This document shows, piece by piece, positions 15,447 through 18,419 of a stretch of 18,419 nt of DNA (its first letter is position 1; each line of letters starts with the position of its first letter). Location of the stretch: the NCBI RefSeq assembly GCF_018373335.1, contig NZ_JAHAHH010000014.1, positions 1 to 18,419 on the forward strand, given 5' to 3'. A program made the translations under genes and the position numbers. The notes beneath the pieces are model-generated. The model was not told where the DNA came from. It searched no databases and saw only the letters and a list, made by a program, of their open reading frames with translations. The stretch is from Negativicoccus succinicivorans (GTDB lineage: Bacteria > Bacillota > Negativicutes > Veillonellales > Negativicoccaceae).

Positions 15447-15460
15447 AAAGGATGATTTCC

Positions 15461-15844
15461 ATGCAAAGAACGAAACAACGCAAACATGCCGGTTTTACTT
15501 TGATCGAACTGTTAATTGTAATTGCCATCATCGGGATTTTGGCGACGGTTGTTATACCGAAATTCGGCGGCGCGGCGGATCGCGCCAAAGTGGCGAAGAT
15601 TCAAGCGGATTTGCACAGTGTCGGAACGGCGGTGGCGATGTATCAGGTTGACACGGGCAAATACCCGAGCTCTCTGGACGAATTGGTAAATACGACGGAC
15701 GCCTCTAAAGGATACTTGGAAGCGGTTCCGAAAGCACCGGATAACGAAAGCTACGACACGAGCAAATTGGCGACGAAGGGAGAAGTCACTTACAGCTATA
15801 AAGGCACTACATACTCCTCGCACGGTGGACCGAGCGGCAAATGA
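15461..15844 (+). CDS. Major pilin, GspG-like prepilin
   Basis: The 127-residue prepilin has a short basic leader (residues 1-11, ending KHAG), then the type III signal FTLIELLIVIAIIGILATVVIPKF. Cleavage after G11 leaves F1 and E5 in the mature protein, both canonical. The mature length is about 116 residues with no cysteine. The segment YQVDTGKYPSSLDELV resembles the conserved region of GspG major pseudopilins, so the protein is G-like rather than a large PilA. AAAGGA (15447-15452) is 8 bases from ATG 15461; an in-frame ATG at 15452 overlaps the binding site and is less likely. Position, the best signal motif in the operon and the best ribosome site support a major subunit role. The stop overlaps the peptidase start as ATGA. 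Confidence 0.93.
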   Translation: MQRTKQRKHAGFTLIELLIVIAIIGILATVVIPKFGGAADRAKVAKIQADLHSVGTAVAMYQVDTGKYPSSLDELVNTTDASKGYLEAVPKAPDNESYDTSKLATKGEVTYSYKGTTYSSHGGPSGK

Positions 15845-16473
15845 CGCTGACCGTGGTCGGCGTTTTATTGTGGCCCTGTCTCGCGGGACCCTGCATATGG
15901 CGTTGGGCGGAAGCGTATAGAAGGCGTTATGCCGCGGAATGGTCCGAGCCTTTTACGCCTCAACGCGGGCTAACGGGCGCGGAATGGTGTTTCGGCTTTT
16001 TAGCGGCGCTGAGTTTATTGCCCGGCCTGGCGGCCGGGCGTTCGCTCATCGGCACGTTGGTATTGTGCGGACTGGGTCTGCTCGCTTCGCTTTGTGACGC
16101 GCGCTATGGCGTGCTACCGAGGCGACTTTCCCTTTTGCTTTTTCTGGCAGGCGGCGCGGAAAGCATCGTTGCGGGACATTTTCTGAGCGCATTGGCGGCA
16201 AGCTTTTTGGCTGTTGTCGTGGCCGGCGTTTTATACGGACTCGCGCGCGGCGGCATGGGGCAGGGTGACATTTGGTATTACGCGGCGCTCGCGACTTGGC
16301 TGTCGCCGTTGCAAACGTTGTTGCTCTTGTGGCTGGCGGCGCTTTTGGGAGCGTGCTTCGGCATCCTTTCCTGCGGATTTTCTTCCCGCCGTCAGGCGAT
16401 TCCGTTCGGACCTTTTTTGACGTTGGCGGTCGGTTTAGCGACACCGGTAGGAAGTTGGCTGGGTTATGGATAA
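15841..16473 (+). CDS. Prepilin peptidase (A24 family), short form
   Basis: This integral membrane aspartic protease would remove the leader peptides of the pilins made from the neighbouring genes. The 210-residue product is a chain of hydrophobic helices. The two catalytic aspartates are D86 (CDARYGVLP) and D143 in the GxGD motif (GMGQGDIW, 138-145). PFGPFL (188-193) is the usual third motif. The N-terminal cytoplasmic domain with two CxxC pairs, tied to N-methylation in PilD, is missing, so it may cleave without methylating. The residue two after the second Asp is Trp where Lys is typical. ATG 15841 overlaps the pilin stop and has only a weak ribosome site (GGTGG, 12 bases upstream), so its translation probably depends on the pilin gene. 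Confidence 0.9.
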   Translation: MTLTVVGVLLWPCLAGPCIWRWAEAYRRRYAAEWSEPFTPQRGLTGAEWCFGFLAALSLLPGLAAGRSLIGTLVLCGLGLLASLCDARYGVLPRRLSLLLFLAGGAESIVAGHFLSALAASFLAVVVAGVLYGLARGGMGQGDIWYYAALATWLSPLQTLLLLWLAALLGACFGILSCGFSSRRQAIPFGPFLTLAVGLATPVGSWLGYG

Positions 16474-16930
16474 ACAATCAAACCGCGGTTATTTGCTTTG
16501 GGAAATGCTGGTGGCGATCGCTTTAGTGGGGATCTTTACCGCCTGGTCCGCCGTAGAGTATGCGGCGTTTCAGGATCGGCAGGCTTTATTGCGAGCGACC
16601 TCGGCGCTTTGCGCCGCCATCCATCAGACGCAAGCGCTCGCGCAACAAAATCGCGGTGCGCAAAGCAATATGCCGACCCTGCATCTCAATGTCGATCATC
16701 GCCCGGCGATGTACTACGTAACGGCGCGAAATACGTTGATCGGTCAACGCGCCGCCTTGCCGGAGGGTATTTCATTCAGCGCGGGGCAATCCAAGCTGGT
16801 CCAGTTTCAAAGCAACGGCCGACCGATGCAAAGTTACCGCGGCAACTACCAAATCGTTTTGGAAAATCGTCATCATGAACGTAAAAAAATTATCATCAGC
16901 GCACAAACAGGGCGGGTACGCGTGCAATGA
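16466..16930 (+). CDS. Minor pilin, GspH-like
   Basis: The 154-residue protein has a prepilin-type N-terminus: leader MDKQSNRG, then YLLWEMLVAIALVGIF. Cleavage after G8 would leave Tyr at +1 and Glu at +5. The hydrophobic helix continues to about residue 28, and the rest is a soluble, strand-rich domain without Cys pairs. Size and order after the major pilin suit a GspH/FimT-like minor pilin, but sequence assignment to a specific class is uncertain. ATG 16466 overlaps the peptidase gene by 8 bases, with TAGGAAG 11 bases upstream. The stop overlaps the next start as ATGA. Confidence 0.82.
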   Translation: MDKQSNRGYLLWEMLVAIALVGIFTAWSAVEYAAFQDRQALLRATSALCAAIHQTQALAQQNRGAQSNMPTLHLNVDHRPAMYYVTARNTLIGQRAALPEGISFSAGQSKLVQFQSNGRPMQSYRGNYQIVLENRHHERKKIIISAQTGRVRVQ

Positions 16931-17298
16931 AAACGAAATCGCGAGGCTTTATTTTTCCGGAAGTTCTTTTCTTGATTCTGATTATGACGGTGGTCGGCGG
17001 AACGCTCGCCGCCACCGTTTTGGGCGCGGTGCATAACGCGGCCGGCGGGCGGGAGCAAACGGAGCGGGCGGCGCTGTTGCAGGAGACGGCGGAAAAATTG
17101 AAATATGCCTACCTGGTCGATGGCGTGCCCGCCGGCTACAGTATTACCAAAGAATACAATGCGCATCACTTTACGATTGATGTCGTCGGTACAGAGGCGG
17201 CGGAACCGGGCGTTTACGGCTATGAAATCACGGTCAGCGGTTCACGAGGCGCGGATGCGGTGACGATTTGGCTGCCGCGAGGAAACACACATGCGTAA
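16927..17298 (+). CDS. Minor pilin, GspI-like
   Basis: The 123-residue prepilin has leader MKTKSRG, then FIFPEVLFLILIMTVVGG: Phe +1, Pro +4 and Glu +5 after cleavage at G7. The FxxPE pattern is the commonest prepilin form. The soluble part is short (about 85 residues), acidic and cysteine-free, as in GspI-type minor pseudopilins. ATG 16927 overlaps the preceding stop by ATGA, with AGGGCGGG 10 bases upstream. The gene overlaps the next by 8 bases. Confidence 0.82.
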   Translation: MKTKSRGFIFPEVLFLILIMTVVGGTLAATVLGAVHNAAGGREQTERAALLQETAEKLKYAYLVDGVPAGYSITKEYNAHHFTIDVVGTEAAEPGVYGYEITVSGSRGADAVTIWLPRGNTHA

Positions 17299-17812
17299 AC
17301 ACGCTGGCTATATCCTTTGGGAGCTTTTGCTGGCCCTGTTGCTCTGCGGACTGTTGAGTGCCGCATTGGCGCCGCGGGTGCGCGGCGTGCTGCAAACCTT
17401 TCAGCGACTTGGGACGGAACTCAAAATCAGCGAGGACAGCCGGTTCATTTTGGGAACGCTGGACAGTTATTTGTGGTCCGGCACGTCGCAAACAAGACCC
17501 GGGCGGAAGAACCAATACGTTTTTGTTACGCCGAATCATTTGCGACACGCTTTTTATGCGAGCGGCGCGCTTTATCTGGAATTAAAAAACGGGCAGCGTC
17601 AACCGATGACGGAAGCGGGCGACGGCACGGCCAATCGGCCGAGATTTCTTCCGGGGAAAGAAGACGGTGACAAAATGTTTACGGTAGACGACCAAGGCCT
17701 TGTGACGGCGCAGTTTACCTGGGTATACGGAGCGCGTCAACAAACGTACGGCACGGCGGTTTTGCCGTATGCGCAGTGGTATCGCGTAGGAGAGACCTAT
17801 GTCGTGCGCTGA
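17291..17812 (+). CDS. Minor pilin, GspJ/ComGF-like
   Basis: The 173-residue prepilin has leader MRKHAG and the segment YILWELLLALLLCGLLSAAL, with Glu at +5 and Tyr at +1. The larger soluble domain and order (third of four minor pilins) resemble GspJ, or ComGF of competence pili. The same Tyr-x-Leu-Trp-Glu pattern occurs in the pilin gene at 16466. GAGGAA (17279-17284) lies 6 bases before ATG 17291. It overlaps the next gene by 14 bases. Confidence 0.82.
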   Translation: MRKHAGYILWELLLALLLCGLLSAALAPRVRGVLQTFQRLGTELKISEDSRFILGTLDSYLWSGTSQTRPGRKNQYVFVTPNHLRHAFYASGALYLELKNGQRQPMTEAGDGTANRPRFLPGKEDGDKMFTVDDQGLVTAQFTWVYGARQQTYGTAVLPYAQWYRVGETYVVR

Positions 17813-18206
17813 ATCGCACCGCGGCAGCGTGCTCCTTTGGTGGTGCATCGCATTGTGCGGACTGCTGACGCTTGCCGGCCTTGTGTTGCAGCAGGCGTCT
17901 GCGGTGCGCACGGCAAGCGCGTATACCGTGACGGGCCTGCAGACTCGCTACGTCGCGGAAAGCGGGCTGAACTGGGCGCTCGGACGTTGCGCCGCTCAAG
18001 GACTGCCGGACAATGTGGTGACGAAAGAGCTGGCGGTTCGCGACGGCTATCAAAATCGCGTGACGATGGATCCGCAAGGCACGCGGGCGACGATCACCAG
18101 CGTCGCCGTGCACGATGCGGAACGAATCACGCTTGTCATTAAAATTAACTGCGTACCGAAAGGAGAAGGCAAATGGGAAATTGGCGTCAGCGAATGCAAA
18201 AGCTGA
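17799..18206 (+). CDS. Minor pilin, PilX/GspK-like, lacking Glu5
   Basis: The 135-residue protein has leader MSCAESHRG followed by SVLLWWCIALCGLLTLAGL. After cleavage at G9 the +5 residue is Trp rather than Glu. GspK and related tip subunits often lack Glu5, which fits a fibre-tip position, as does RYVAESGLNWAL (48-59), a motif common to the PilX/GspK helical region. The protein is shorter than typical GspK (about 300 residues), so it is nearer to PilX. The start is ATG 17799, after TAGGAGAG (17787-17794). It contains five cysteines (C3, C16, C20, C63, C117, C133 by count include the leader one), unlike its neighbours, so a disulphide such as C117-C133 is possible. Confidence 0.78.
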   Translation: MSCAESHRGSVLLWWCIALCGLLTLAGLVLQQASAVRTASAYTVTGLQTRYVAESGLNWALGRCAAQGLPDNVVTKELAVRDGYQNRVTMDPQGTRATITSVAVHDAERITLVIKINCVPKGEGKWEIGVSECKS

Positions 18207-18419
18207 CCGACGTGGGCAAACAAATATTTGCCTCCTCGCCGTTGCCGTTTTTGGCATGGGAAGGTGACGGTTTATTGTGCGTGCGGGAAAAAGCAAGCGG
18301 ACCGGCGCAGTGGATTTGGTTGCCGCATGCCGCCGATGATTTGGCAAAAACGCGCCGGGTGCTGACGGAAATATGGCATGTGCCGATGCATACGGCAGTG
18401 ATGACGGCATCCCCCGCGG
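18173..18419 (+). CDS. Unrecognised gene in the pilus operon, 3' end cut off by the window
   Basis: An open frame runs from ATG 18173 to the window edge (82 codons). A near-perfect ribosome site, AAAGGAG (18159-18165), lies 7 bases upstream, and the gene overlaps the preceding pilin gene by 34 bases. The visible part has no signal peptide and no prepilin motif. It starts with a basic amphipathic stretch and continues with segments like PLPFLAWEGD and WIWLPHAADD. I do not recognise the family. By position it could be an alignment-complex component (the PilM/N/O slot) or another operon-specific protein, but the start of an actin-like PilM (VGIDIGSS type) is not seen. It is missing from a simple complete-frame search because it runs off the edge. 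Confidence 0.7.
   Translation, partial: MGNWRQRMQKLTDVGKQIFASSPLPFLAWEGDGLLCVREKASGPAQWIWLPHAADDLAKTRRVLTEIWHVPMHTAVMTASPA

Noticed and set aside
15344..15460. Upstream start extending the major pilin leader by 39 residues
   Set aside because: Prepilin leaders are short and basic; ATG 15461 with AAAGGA gives a normal 11-residue leader.
17715..18410. 231-residue open frame on the - strand
   Set aside because: It is antisense to three well-supported genes, with a low-complexity Arg/Ala/His composition and no ribosome site; a shadow frame.
1..18419. CRISPR array, tRNA, rRNA, insertion sequence or prophage genes
   Set aside because: No spaced direct repeats, cloverleaf-like or transposase-like sequence was seen on reading; codon use looks uniform apart from the porin.

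Overview
The window reads as chromosomal DNA of a diderm Firmicute of the class Negativicutes (the group of Veillonella, Megasphaera, Dialister and Selenomonas). Three things point there: a porin whose coiled-coil segment leads straight into an outer-membrane beta-barrel (the architecture of the SLH-anchored OmpM porins of this class), a SpoIID-type lytic transglycosylase beside Firmicute-style short SecD and SecF, and a diderm-type type IV pilus cluster. Genus cannot be fixed by eye. All 23 supported genes lie on the + strand, packed with many 1-34 base overlaps. Alanine is mostly GCG and arginine mostly CGC/CGT. No tRNA, rRNA, transposase, phage gene or CRISPR array was seen.

Layout: (1) 1-1281, 3' part of an OmpM-like porin, closed by a strong terminator, followed by a hairpin-rich gap with a second terminator-like hairpin (possible small RNA). 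(2) 1550-2683, a secreted cell-wall protein with three peptidoglycan-binding repeats and a C-terminal 3D domain, with its own promoter and terminator. (3) 2832-11826, a long run of housekeeping genes without an internal terminator: ruvC-ruvA-ruvB (Holliday junction processing), a DUF2905 membrane protein, a SpoIID-like lytic transglycosylase, queA-tgt (queuosine in tRNA), then yajC, a 5-formyltetrahydrofolate cyclo-ligase, secD and secF (Sec translocon accessory complex). It ends at a terminator. (4) 11827-12113, a 287-base gap holding two terminators that flank a tiny signal-peptide-like reading frame with no normal start codon, then a promoter. (5) 12114 to the window end, a compact type IV pilus / DNA-uptake-type operon: PilB-like and PilT-like ATPases, a GspF/PilC platform protein, a GspG-like major pilin, a short prepilin peptidase, four minor pilins and the start of an unrecognised gene cut by the window edge.

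Within the pilus operon the parts fit one machine: the peptidase cleaves the five prepilins, PilB drives assembly through PilC, PilT drives retraction, and the minor pilins would prime or cap the fibre. The secretin and PilM/N/O alignment parts are not in the window and could lie downstream. The most unusual signals are a shared Leu-Trp motif at the N-terminus of three of the four minor pilins, a PilT with His in place of the Asp after the Walker B Glu, a minimal PilB and minimal peptidase, a T7 run at the pilB/pilT overlap, a roughly 100-residue helical insertion in the porin barrel, and the structured intergenic regions.
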